From Kroppenstedtia guangzhouensis (GTDB taxonomy: Bacteria; Bacillota; Bacilli; Thermoactinomycetales; DSM-45169), in NCBI RefSeq assembly GCF_014637345.1, contig NZ_BMEX01000006.1:62001-126000 (forward strand): 64,000 nucleotides of DNA, given 5' to 3'. A program made the translations under genes and the position numbers. Position 1 is the stretch's first letter, and each line of letters opens with the position of its first letter. The notes below the pieces were generated by a model. It ran no database searches. It saw only the letters and a program-made list of their open reading frames with translations, and had not been told where the DNA came from. Positions 42,417-50,804 of the stretch are shown here, one piece after another.

Positions 42417-44564
42417 ATGAAATTGAATCGGAATCTGTTTTTCAATGCACATCACTCACCGATCGGGGCGTTTTCAAGTTTTACCCTCGGTTTCCCCGGA
42501 AACGGTGGCGGACTGGACCTGGAGCTGGGTCGGCCGCCGCGCCGGGACGTCTACATCGGGGCGGAAACGGTGGACCGAGAAGGAATTTATGAGGCTTTTC
42601 CCTTTTTCACATCGGCGGATACGGATGAAAGCAAACGCTATGATATCGAAAATATGGATCCGGACCCGAATAAGCCGAAGATCATCTTTCCTTTTTCAAA
42701 GGAGAGCATTCAAAGGGACTTTCAACTGGGCACAGACACTTGGAAAGCCGGAGATTTAAGCTTCACCATCTATTCTCAAGTTCGGACGGTACCTGATCCG
42801 ACCACCGCGACGGAAGCGGAACTGAAATTGGCTCTCGTGCCTGCTGTTTTAGCAGAACTCACCCTTGACAACACCAATGGTACGAAACCCCGACGCGCGT
42901 TTTTCGGTTACCAGGGCAGCGATCCGTACAGCTCAATGCGGAGATTGGATGACACCTGTGACGGGATTTCTGGGGTCGGTCAGGGACGGATCACCGCCAT
43001 CGCTTCCAAAGACCCTGATGTAAAATCGGCGATGCATTTCAGCATGGAAAATATCCTGACAACCCCCCGGGAAGAAAACTGGACCTTTGGACTTGGGCCG
43101 CTCGCGGCACTCATTGCCGATGTCCCCGCCGGAGAGCGCCGTACTTACCGATTCGCCATCTGTTTTTATCGCGGGGGAGTTGTAACAGCCGGTATGGATA
43201 CTTCCTATTACTACACCCGGTTTTTCCCAGACATCGAATCTGTCGCAACCTTCGCCCTCGACCATTTTTCTGAGATCAAGGAGCACTGTAAAGAAGCAAA
43301 CGAATCCATCGACAAGGCCGACCACTTATCCGATGACCAAAAGTTTATGCTCACCCACTCGATCCGCAGCTATTATGGCTCCACGCAATTGCTCGATGCG
43401 GATGGAAAACCATTCTGGGTCGTCAATGAAGGCGAATACCGCATGATGAACACCTTTGATTTGACGGTGGACCAGATGTTTTTTGAATTGCGTATGAATC
43501 CATGGACAGTAAAAAATGAACTGAATATGTTCGTCAAACGTTTCAGCTATGAAGATACCGTCCGCTTCCCCGGGGATGACACCGAATATCCCGGCGGCAT
43601 CAGCTTCACCCATGATATGGGGGTGGCCAACACCCTGTCGCGGCCGGAGTACTCTTCCTATGAATTGTACGGTCTCGATGGTTGTTTCTCCCATATGACC
43701 CACGAGCAGTTGGTGAACTGGATTTTGACTGCTGCTGTCTATGTGGCACAGACCGGGGACCAGGAATGGCTGAACGACAACCTCGAAGTCTTTATCGAAT
43801 GTTTTAAAAGCATGCTGAACCGCGATCATCCGGAACCATCCAAACGTAATGGACTGATGGGGCTGGATTCTTCCCGAGTCATGGGAGGAGCTGAAATCAC
43901 CACTTACGACAGTCTGGATGTATCTCTAGGGCAAGCCCGAAACAACCTTTACCTCGCAGGGAAAATCTGGGCTTCCTATGTTGCCCTAGAAAAGCTGTTT
44001 GCAGAAAACGGCCGGCCGGATCTCGCAAAAGAAGCCGGGGCCCAAGCGGAGAGATGCGCCAACACCATCGTCAGCCATGCCACCTCCGACGGGTATATTC
44101 CGGCAGTACTCGGTGAAGGCAATGATTCAAAAATCATCCCTGCCATTGAAGGACTGCTCTTCCCCCACCTGACACATTGCACCGAAGCTTTGAAGGAAGA
44201 TGGACGATTCGGATCATATCTCCAGGCATTGAAAACCCATCTGGAGACTGTGCTCAAGGAAGGGGTCTGTCTGTTTGAAAATGGTGGCTGGAAAATCTCC
44301 TCAACGAGCAACAACTCTTGGCTGAGCAAAATCTACTTATGCCAATTCGTCGCAAGGAAGATCCTGGGCTGGAAGTGGGATGAAAAAGGGGCCCGTGCCG
44401 ATGCAGTCCATGCAGAATGGCTGACCCATCCCACCCTGTCTGTCTGGAGTTGGAGTGATCAGATCATTGCAGGTGAAATCGCCGGCAGTAAATATTATCC
44501 CCGCGGCGTGACAAGCATCTTGTGGTTGGAAGAGAACAAGAAAACCTCTTGTTTTAACAAATAA
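42417..44564 (+). CDS. Glycoside hydrolase family 52 beta-xylosidase
   Basis: Releases xylose from the non-reducing end of xylo-oligosaccharides. The 715-residue protein matches Geobacillus GH52 XynB2 along its whole length: NLFFNAHHSPIGAFSSFTLG at the start, the nucleophile glutamate in WVVNEGEYRMMNTFD (about residue 340), ISFTHDMGVANT, the acid/base aspartate in NGLMGLDSSRVMGG, and SSTSNNSWLSKIYLCQF near the end. No signal peptide, so it acts in the cytosol on imported oligosaccharides. The ATG is closely preceded by AAAGTGGGG. The gene belongs to the transporter-xylAB run. Confidence 0.96.
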   Translation: MKLNRNLFFNAHHSPIGAFSSFTLGFPGNGGGLDLELGRPPRRDVYIGAETVDREGIYEAFPFFTSADTDESKRYDIENMDPDPNKPKIIFPFSKESIQRDFQLGTDTWKAGDLSFTIYSQVRTVPDPTTATEAELKLALVPAVLAELTLDNTNGTKPRRAFFGYQGSDPYSSMRRLDDTCDGISGVGQGRITAIASKDPDVKSAMHFSMENILTTPREENWTFGLGPLAALIADVPAGERRTYRFAICFYRGGVVTAGMDTSYYYTRFFPDIESVATFALDHFSEIKEHCKEANESIDKADHLSDDQKFMLTHSIRSYYGSTQLLDADGKPFWVVNEGEYRMMNTFDLTVDQMFFELRMNPWTVKNELNMFVKRFSYEDTVRFPGDDTEYPGGISFTHDMGVANTLSRPEYSSYELYGLDGCFSHMTHEQLVNWILTAAVYVAQTGDQEWLNDNLEVFIECFKSMLNRDHPEPSKRNGLMGLDSSRVMGGAEITTYDSLDVSLGQARNNLYLAGKIWASYVALEKLFAENGRPDLAKEAGAQAERCANTIVSHATSDGYIPAVLGEGNDSKIIPAIEGLLFPHLTHCTEALKEDGRFGSYLQALKTHLETVLKEGVCLFENGGWKISSTSNNSWLSKIYLCQFVARKILGWKWDEKGARADAVHAEWLTHPTLSVWSWSDQIIAGEIAGSKYYPRGVTSILWLEENKKTSCFNK

Positions 44565-44603
44565 TCGGGTCGGTCTCTTGAAATGAAAAGAAGGGAATTG
44601 AGC

Positions 44604-45233
44604 ATGGAATTTGGAAAAACCTCTGGGATATTGTTCACCATCTGCGAATGGATCACAAGATTGGCCTATGTAAATTTACTGTGGCTCCTGTTTTCGGCGG
44701 CCGGGATGTTCGTGTGGGGGATTATGCCCTCCACTGTCGCACTATTCACTGTGGTCCGAAAGTGGCTGTTGAAAGAGACGGGGATTCCGGTATGGAACAC
44801 TTTTTGGAAGACATATCGGAAGGAGTTCCTGAGGGCAAACCTTCTTGGATTACTGCTTCTGATCCCGGCTGTATTGGTCGCAATCGACCTCATGTTCTTA
44901 AAAACCGTTGCAGGCCCGCTCCAGATTGCCTTGTTCATCCCTTTATGGACCCTGATCCTATGCTATTTGCTGACACTGTTGTTTCTCTTTCCGGTGTATG
45001 TCCATTATCGTGCCGGGATGATTGATTCCATTAAATACGCCTTGTTCCATGCCGTTTTGAATCCCCATCGATCCGTCATCATGCTGGTGGCTGTCGCGGC
45101 AGTCATCTTTCTCAATCTGTACATGACAGCGTTGATACCATTTTTCAGCGGTGTGATGATCGCGGCAGTGCTGATGACAGGTGGATATCACAGCTTTAAC
45201 CGAATAAAGGGGAAAACAGTGACACAGACCTGA
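44604..45233 (+). CDS. DUF624 membrane protein, YesL-like
   Basis: A 209-residue integral membrane protein with about five spans (for example LAYVNLLWLLFSAAGMFVWG, LLGLLLLIPAVLVAIDLMF, IALFIPLWTLILCYLLTLLF). The DUF624 family includes B. subtilis YesL and is regularly found beside YesM/YesN-regulated sugar-import genes, as here; the molecular role is not established. I start at the ATG at 44604 (MEFGKTSG), with GAAGGGAA 7 bases upstream, rather than the in-frame ATG at 44583. Confidence 0.85.
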   Translation: MEFGKTSGILFTICEWITRLAYVNLLWLLFSAAGMFVWGIMPSTVALFTVVRKWLLKETGIPVWNTFWKTYRKEFLRANLLGLLLLIPAVLVAIDLMFLKTVAGPLQIALFIPLWTLILCYLLTLLFLFPVYVHYRAGMIDSIKYALFHAVLNPHRSVIMLVAVAAVIFLNLYMTALIPFFSGVMIAAVLMTGGYHSFNRIKGKTVTQT

Positions 45234-45241
45234 ATACTTGC

Positions 45242-46255
45242 TTGAAAATGCTCATCTCCCGGAAGGAGGAATCCACGATCACAGCATTCGTTCAAGAGAT
45301 TCCTTTTCTGCAGCAACAGGCGATCCAAGCGGGAAATGACAACCTGGAGTTTGTGATTGTACCCGATTGGGGCTCCAATCTGATCTCATTGGTCGATCAG
45401 CGATCCAGACACCCACTGTTGAGAGTACCCCATTCAGCTGAAGAATTTTGGGAAACCCCGGTTTTATACGGAACACCCATCCTGTTTCCTCCGAATCGGA
45501 TCGAGGATGGGAGATTTTCATACGGAGGCCGGGATTATCAATTGGATGTAAACGAGAAAGAACACCATAATCACATCCATGGATTCATCCATACCCGAAA
45601 GTGGAAGGTGATCAAAGCCGAGGCAGAGGGGGAACATGCCGTGGTCGTCACTCAGTTTGACTCGGCGGACCATGAGGAAGTAACCCGGCAGTTTCCCCAC
45701 CATTTCATCCTGAGGATGACCTATGCACTTGAGGGAAGTTCATTGGACAAAACGGCGGAAGTTTGGAATCGGGGAACCGATCCCCTTCCGCTGGGGCTTG
45801 GATTTCATACGACCTTTAACTTTCCGGAAGAGACAGCCCAATTTTCCCTGACCGCGGCGAAACGGTGGCGCTTGAACAGCCGGCTCCTGCCGACAGGGGA
45901 ACTGGAAGAGATCCCTTACAAGAAAGTAATGCAAACAGGGATGAGTCTGAAGGGAATCCCTTTGGACGATGTCTATCTGTCAGGGGGAGATTCCGGGGCT
46001 GCCAATGAGGCAACTTTGTGGCTCCAATCGGCAGGAGTTGAGATCCGGTATCGGGTGGACAGCCACTTTAAGCATTGGGTGGTCTACAATTCCGATGGCC
46101 ATCACGGGTTTCTCTGTCCGGAACCCTACACCTGGGTAACCAATGCCCCGAACCTGGAACTTCCGCTATCCCTCACCGGATTTCAGGAGTTGGAACCAGA
46201 AGAAAGCAGGATGTTTAAAACAAACATCACCGTGTCGAACAGGCCCAAAAGATAA
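45242..46255 (+). CDS. Aldose 1-epimerase family protein
   Basis: Interconverts alpha and beta anomers of a sugar, here probably xylose for xylose isomerase. The family fold is visible as [20 protein letters not shown] (about residue 78), [11 protein letters not shown] with the catalytic histidine (about 112), LGFHTTFNF (second histidine, about 180), and the C-terminal [18 protein letters not shown] containing the glutamate. Length about 320-337. The start is unclear: TTG at 45242 opens the frame, but the best ribosome binding site (GGAAGGAGG, 45258-45266) lies 8 bases before an ATC codon, and no ATG follows nearby. It sits between yesL-like and xylA genes. Confidence 0.9.
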   Translation: MKMLISRKEESTITAFVQEIPFLQQQAIQAGNDNLEFVIVPDWGSNLISLVDQRSRHPLLRVPHSAEEFWETPVLYGTPILFPPNRIEDGRFSYGGRDYQLDVNEKEHHNHIHGFIHTRKWKVIKAEAEGEHAVVVTQFDSADHEEVTRQFPHHFILRMTYALEGSSLDKTAEVWNRGTDPLPLGLGFHTTFNFPEETAQFSLTAAKRWRLNSRLLPTGELEEIPYKKVMQTGMSLKGIPLDDVYLSGGDSGAANEATLWLQSAGVEIRYRVDSHFKHWVVYNSDGHHGFLCPEPYTWVTNAPNLELPLSLTGFQELEPEESRMFKTNITVSNRPKR

Positions 46256-46277
46256 AATTAATCCAGGAGGATTTGCC

Positions 46278-47603
46278 ATGTCTTATTTTGAGAAGGTAAA
46301 CAAAGTGGAATTTGAAGGTCTCCAATCCACAAACAAGTTTTCCTTCAAATATTATGATCCAGAGAAAGTTGTAAACGGGAAAACCATGAAGGATTGGCTC
46401 CGCTTCTCCGTTGCCTACTGGCACACCTTCACCTCAGATGGATCCGATCCATTTGGAGCCGGTACAATGATCCGTCCCTGGGACCATCTGACCGGCCTCG
46501 ACCTGGCAAAAGCCCGTGTGGAAGCTGCCTTTGAATTATTTGAAAAGCTGGATGTTCCCTATTTCTGTTTCCACGATGTGGACATCGCTCCCGAAGGAAA
46601 CAATTTAAAAGAGACCTACGCCAATCTGGATATTATCGTCGCCCAGATCCGGGACTATATGAAAACCAGCAAAACCAAACTCCTGTGGAACACAGCCAAC
46701 CTGTTCACACATCCAAGGTACGTGCATGGCGCCGCCACTTCAAACCATGCCGATGTGTTTGCGTACTCCGCTGCCCGGGTGAAAAAAGGACTGGAGATCG
46801 GAAAAGAGCTGGGGGCAGAGAACTATGTGTTCTGGGGCGGCCGCGAAGGTTATGAGACCTTGTTGAATACCGATATGAAATTGGAGCAGGAAAACTATGC
46901 CCGCTTCCTACAAATGGCTGTGGATTATGCGAAGGAAATCGGATTTGACGGGCAGCTCCTGATCGAACCCAAGCCGAAAGAACCCACTAAGCACCAATAT
47001 GATTTCGATGTGGCCACAAGCCTTTCATTTCTGCAAAAATACGATCTTGCCCCCCACTTTAAATTTAATGTGGAGGCAAACCACGCCACCCTAGCAGGCC
47101 ATTCCTTCCAACATGAGTTGAGAGTGGCCCGCATCAACGGAATGCTCGGTTCCGTCGATGCCAACCAGGGAGACCAGCTGATCGGTTGGGATACGGACGA
47201 GTTCCCCACAGATCTGTATTCCACCACTCTAGCCATGTATGAAATTCTGAAAAACGGCGGTCTGGGAAAAGGGGGACTCAACTTTGATGCAAAGGTGCGC
47301 AGAGGCTCCTTCGATCCCAACGACCTGTTCCTCGCCCATATCGCCGGTATGGACAGTTTTGCCGTCGGCCTGCTGGTCGCCAGTCAGCTGATCCAAGATC
47401 GGGTGTTTGATGACTTTATCGTCAACCGGTATAAAAGTTATACAGAGGGAATCGGCTTGGACATCGTGGAAGGAAGAGCCAATTTCCATACCCTTGAATC
47501 CCATGCCCTCACCCTGAGTCAGATTCCGAATGAATCCGGCCGTGAAGAGCATTTAAAATCTATCTTAAACCAATATCTGTTGAAAACCCTGACTGAAATG
47601 TAA
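46278..47603 (+). CDS. xylA: Xylose isomerase
   Basis: Converts D-xylose to D-xylulose in the cytosol using two divalent metals. The 441-residue class II enzyme shows [16 protein letters not shown] (about 47), [12 protein letters not shown] with the catalytic histidine (about 100), [14 protein letters not shown] (about 190), [19 protein letters not shown] (about 232), [13 protein letters not shown] (about 270) and GSVDANQGD (metal ligands, about 296). The true start is ATG at 46278, with CAGGAGGA 8 bases upstream; a longer open frame extends back into the epimerase gene and is rejected. Upstream of xylB in the same operon. Confidence 0.98.
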   Translation: MSYFEKVNKVEFEGLQSTNKFSFKYYDPEKVVNGKTMKDWLRFSVAYWHTFTSDGSDPFGAGTMIRPWDHLTGLDLAKARVEAAFELFEKLDVPYFCFHDVDIAPEGNNLKETYANLDIIVAQIRDYMKTSKTKLLWNTANLFTHPRYVHGAATSNHADVFAYSAARVKKGLEIGKELGAENYVFWGGREGYETLLNTDMKLEQENYARFLQMAVDYAKEIGFDGQLLIEPKPKEPTKHQYDFDVATSLSFLQKYDLAPHFKFNVEANHATLAGHSFQHELRVARINGMLGSVDANQGDQLIGWDTDEFPTDLYSTTLAMYEILKNGGLGKGGLNFDAKVRRGSFDPNDLFLAHIAGMDSFAVGLLVASQLIQDRVFDDFIVNRYKSYTEGIGLDIVEGRANFHTLESHALTLSQIPNESGREEHLKSILNQYLLKTLTEM

Positions 47604-47663
47604 TCAGGTGTGCCGGCACGTATGTGTTGTAGCAGCACACTTGATTCATAGGGGGGGACATGG

Positions 47664-49163
47664 ATGAAATATGTAATTGGCATCGATCTGGGGACAAGCG
47701 CAGTAAAACTGTTGCTCGTCAACCAGGAAGGGACAGTTTGTGCGGAGGTTTCCCGTTCCTATCCACTGATCCAGACCAAGGCGGGCTACAGTGAACAGGA
47801 ACCGGAGCAGTGGGTAAAAGCGACCGTGGAAGGATTGGCCGAGCTGGTCCGAATATTCAAAGGAAATGTGGAAGACATCGAAGGCCTGAGCCTTTCCGGA
47901 CAGATGCACGGCCTGGTCCTGTTGGCCCCGGATGATCATGTGCTCAGAAATGCAATTCTCTGGAATGACACGAGAACATCGGCACAATGTCATCGAATCG
48001 TGGAAACCGTCGGCGAAGAATTTTTGCTGCGGACGACCAAAAACCGGGCATTGGAAGGATTCACTCTCCCCAAGTTGTTATGGGTGAAAGAAAACGAACC
48101 CGACATTTTTAAAAAGACAAGCGTATTTTTGCTTCCCAAGGATTATGTCAGGTATCGGTTGACGGGGAAAATTCACAGTGAATATTCCGATGCGGCGGGG
48201 ACGTTATTGCTTGATGTGATGAACCGGGAGTGGAGCGAAGAGATTTGCAGGTTGCTCGAAATACCGGTGGAGATCTGTCCGCCACTGGTGGAATCCCATA
48301 CCTGTGTCGGTGAACTTCTTCCTTCCATAGTCAGAGAAACAGGTTTGTCACCCCACATAAAAGTCTTTGCCGGAGGTGCCGACAATGCATGTGGTGCCAT
48401 CGGCACCGGCATTCTTTCGACTGGAAAGACCCTTTGCAGCATCGGTACTTCCGGAGTGGTGCTTTCCTACGAAGCAAAGGGCAACAAAGAGTTTCAGGGC
48501 AAGGTCCATTATTTCAACCATGGCCAAGCAGATGCCTTTTACACCATGGGAGTCACCCTGTCTGCAGGTTACAGCCTGAACTGGTTCAAGAACACCTTTG
48601 CAAAAAGAGAAGACTTTCAAACTCTCCTGACGGGGATCGATCAAGTTCCTATGGGTGCAAAGGGTCTTCTGTTCACTCCCTATCTGACCGGAGAACGGAC
48701 TCCACATCCCGACTCTGTGATCCGGGGAAGTTTCATTGGCATCGATGCCTCCCATCAACGATCCGATTTTGTCAGAGCTGTGATGGAAGGGATCACCTTT
48801 TCCCTGCGCGAAACGATAGAGATCTTCCAAGAATATGGCGAAGAAGTCGATTCGGTCATTTCCATCGGGGGCGGTGCCAAAAACCCTGTATGGTTACAGA
48901 TGCAGGCAGATATATTCCACGCGGATATCATCAAACTGTCCAGCGAGCAAGGTCCCGGAATGGGTGCAGCCATGCTTGCGGCCTTCGGTTGTGGCTGGTT
49001 CCCATCCCTGGAGGCATGTGCAGAAGTCTTTATTCAGCCTGAAAAAACATACCATCCGATTGCGGAGCATGTTGAAGTGTACAACCAGCTATTTGGAATA
49101 TACAAACAAGTGTACGGCCAAACAAAGGCACTCAGTGAGGACTTGATGAAGTTTAGAAAGTGA
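47664..49163 (+). CDS. xylB: Xylulokinase
   Basis: Phosphorylates D-xylulose to xylulose-5-phosphate, which enters the pentose phosphate pathway. The 499-residue FGGY kinase has YVIGIDLGTSAVKLLLV at the N-terminus, LSLSGQMHGLVLL (about 75) with the xylulokinase-type QMHG, WNDTRT, the FGGY domain segment GGADNACGAIGTG (about 238), GVTLSAG, and the ATP-site ISIGGGAKNPVWLQMQADIF (about 405). AGGGGGGG lies 6 bases before ATG. It is the last gene of the locus; a strong terminator lies 140 bases downstream. Confidence 0.97.
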   Translation: MKYVIGIDLGTSAVKLLLVNQEGTVCAEVSRSYPLIQTKAGYSEQEPEQWVKATVEGLAELVRIFKGNVEDIEGLSLSGQMHGLVLLAPDDHVLRNAILWNDTRTSAQCHRIVETVGEEFLLRTTKNRALEGFTLPKLLWVKENEPDIFKKTSVFLLPKDYVRYRLTGKIHSEYSDAAGTLLLDVMNREWSEEICRLLEIPVEICPPLVESHTCVGELLPSIVRETGLSPHIKVFAGGADNACGAIGTGILSTGKTLCSIGTSGVVLSYEAKGNKEFQGKVHYFNHGQADAFYTMGVTLSAGYSLNWFKNTFAKREDFQTLLTGIDQVPMGAKGLLFTPYLTGERTPHPDSVIRGSFIGIDASHQRSDFVRAVMEGITFSLRETIEIFQEYGEEVDSVISIGGGAKNPVWLQMQADIFHADIIKLSSEQGPGMGAAMLAAFGCGWFPSLEACAEVFIQPEKTYHPIAEHVEVYNQLFGIYKQVYGQTKALSEDLMKFRK

Positions 49164-49302
49164 AATCGAAAGCATGGTCCTTCGTCGTCGTGAACAAAAA
49201 AACCGGCCTCTCTTTCTGTAGGAAAAAACGATACCCCTGATATCTTGTCAGGGAGTACACCCTGCCGCTGAGCAGAAGACCAACAGCCACGCGATAAGTG
49301 AG

Positions 49303-49348
49303 AAGTGACCCGCACAACCGTACCATAGGAAGCGGGTCACTTTTTTTA
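49303..49348 (+). terminator. Strong terminator between xylB and splA
   Basis: Perfect 11-bp stem AAGTGACCCGC/GCGGGTCACTT with an 18-base loop, followed by TTTTTTT. Confidence 0.92.
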
Positions 49349-49412
49349 CCACACAAATACCTTCCCCCGATCTGTGGAATCCTAAGAGACAAAAAAGTGG
49401 GAAGGTGCTATC

Positions 49413-49682
49413 GTGGACATTCAAAATCAGGAATATCCGCCGATTCAAGCAGGAGACATCGTCTATGTGATGGTGCGAAATCCACATACACAAGACGTAG
49501 CCAACATACAAGAAGCGGCTGTAGTCCGTGACCCTGTGCGATCCGGAGAATTGAATCTGTTCTTGTATGAAACCCACTATCCGATGAATGAAGAGTTCGC
49601 CCTTTACCGCACAAAGGAAGAAGCCGAAAAGGCATATCAGTATTATTTCGGCTCTGCAGGAGAAGAGGTTCCCCATGGTTAA
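49413..49682 (+). CDS. splA: Transcriptional regulator SplA of spore photoproduct lyase
   Basis: A small protein of 89 residues encoded just before splB, as in Bacillus. The translation begins MDIQNQEYPPIQAGDIVYVM and continues FLYETHYPMNEEFALYRTKEEAEKAYQ, which fits SplA, a negative regulator of splB in B. subtilis. The start is GTG at 49413 with GGGAAGGTG 5 bases upstream. Its stop overlaps the start of splB, so the two are translationally coupled. Expression in the forespore under sigma-G is expected from the family; I cannot point to a convincing sigma-G promoter. Confidence 0.88.
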   Translation: MDIQNQEYPPIQAGDIVYVMVRNPHTQDVANIQEAAVVRDPVRSGELNLFLYETHYPMNEEFALYRTKEEAEKAYQYYFGSAGEEVPHG

Positions 49683-50703
49683 ACCCTTTGTTCCACAGTT
49701 GGTATATATGGAGCCCCGTGCCCTGGAGTATCCTCTCGGCCGACGCCTGAAAAAGAAATTCACGGATATGGGAATCGAAATCAGGAAAACCACATCCCAC
49801 AATCAGGTTCGCAACTTGCCCGGGGAAAATGATTTCCAGAAATACCGGACGGCCAAGTCCACCCTAGTCGTGGGAGTCCGAAAAACCTTGAAATTCGACA
49901 CCTCAAAACCCTCAGCAGAGTATGCGATTCCCCTCGCCACAGGTTGTATGGGGCACTGCCACTATTGTTACTTGCAGACGACCATGGGTAGCAAACCCTA
50001 TATTCGTACCTACGTCAACGTCGAGGAAATCTTGGAAGCGGCTGAAGGTTACATGCGGGAACGGGCTCCTGAAATCACCCGATTTGAAGCCTCCTGCACC
50101 TCGGACATCGTCGGTATCGATCATCTCACTCACACGTTGAAACGGGCGATCGAGTATTTCGGGGAGTCAGAAACCGGCCGGCTCCGCTTCGTGACCAAAT
50201 TCGCTCATGTCGATCACCTTCTCGACGCCAGGCACAATGGAAAAACCCGTTTTCGCTTCAGCATTAACGCCGATTATGTGATCAAATATCTGGAACCAGG
50301 CACCTCCTCCTTAAACGATCGCATCGATGCCGCCGTCAAGGTAGCCCAGGCCGGTTATCCCCTCGGATTTATCGTTGCCCCCATCTATTTGCACGAAGGG
50401 TGGCAGGAAGGGTACCGCCTCATGTTTGAGAAACTGGCAACTTCATTGCCGGAGGTGGCCAAAAAGGACTTGACCTTCGAATGGATCCAGCATCGTTTCA
50501 CCAAACCGGCCAAACGGGTCATCCAGAAAAACTATCCCATGACCAAGCTGGAAATGGATGAGGCACGACGCAAATGGAAATGGGGGCGCTACGGGATCGG
50601 GAAGTATGTATACCTTGACGAGGAACAAGCAGAAATTCAGTCCCGTTTGGGAGAATATTTGGAGGAATTCTTCCCCACGGCGCGACTGGAATACTTCACC
50701 TGA
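49675..50703 (+). CDS. splB: Spore photoproduct lyase
   Basis: Radical SAM enzyme that repairs 5-thyminyl-5,6-dihydrothymine lesions in spore DNA during germination. The 342-residue protein shows MEPRALEYPLGRRLKKKF near the start, the [4Fe-4S] cluster motif GCMGHCHYCYLQTT (CxxxCxxC, about residue 90), FEASCTSDIVGIDHLTHTLK with the catalytic cysteine region (about 140), and the C-terminal RFTKPAKRVI and WGRYGIGKYVY. The ATG at 49675 overlaps the splA stop and has GGAGAAGAGG 6 bases upstream. It is direct evidence that the organism makes endospores. Confidence 0.97.
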   Translation: MVKPFVPQLVYMEPRALEYPLGRRLKKKFTDMGIEIRKTTSHNQVRNLPGENDFQKYRTAKSTLVVGVRKTLKFDTSKPSAEYAIPLATGCMGHCHYCYLQTTMGSKPYIRTYVNVEEILEAAEGYMRERAPEITRFEASCTSDIVGIDHLTHTLKRAIEYFGESETGRLRFVTKFAHVDHLLDARHNGKTRFRFSINADYVIKYLEPGTSSLNDRIDAAVKVAQAGYPLGFIVAPIYLHEGWQEGYRLMFEKLATSLPEVAKKDLTFEWIQHRFTKPAKRVIQKNYPMTKLEMDEARRKWKWGRYGIGKYVYLDEEQAEIQSRLGEYLEEFFPTARLEYFT

Positions 50704-50722
50704 CGCACCCGATGGGTTGGGA

Positions 50723-50753
50723 GAAAGAAAAAAGAACAGGGAGCTCCCTGTTC
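50723..50753 (-). terminator. Terminator between splB and the acyl-CoA dehydrogenase gene
   Basis: A perfect 20-base palindrome with arms GAACAGGGAG/CTCCCTGTTC. The T-run (CTTTTTTCTTTC) is on the minus strand, so it ends the acyl-CoA operon; it may also slow splB transcripts. Confidence 0.75.
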
Positions 50754-50804
50754 CACACTGGTGAGGGATCAGCGCCCCCCTTCAGACGTCATCGTTCCCC
50801 GGCT

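Noticed and set aside
46143-46277. An N-terminal extension of xylA
   Set aside because: It lies inside the epimerase gene; the ATG at 46278 has a strong ribosome binding site and matches the family start.
49164-49302. A riboswitch in the splA leader
   Set aside because: A CCCTGA/TCAGGG hairpin precedes the terminator, but I could match no known riboswitch consensus; the terminator is best assigned to xylB.
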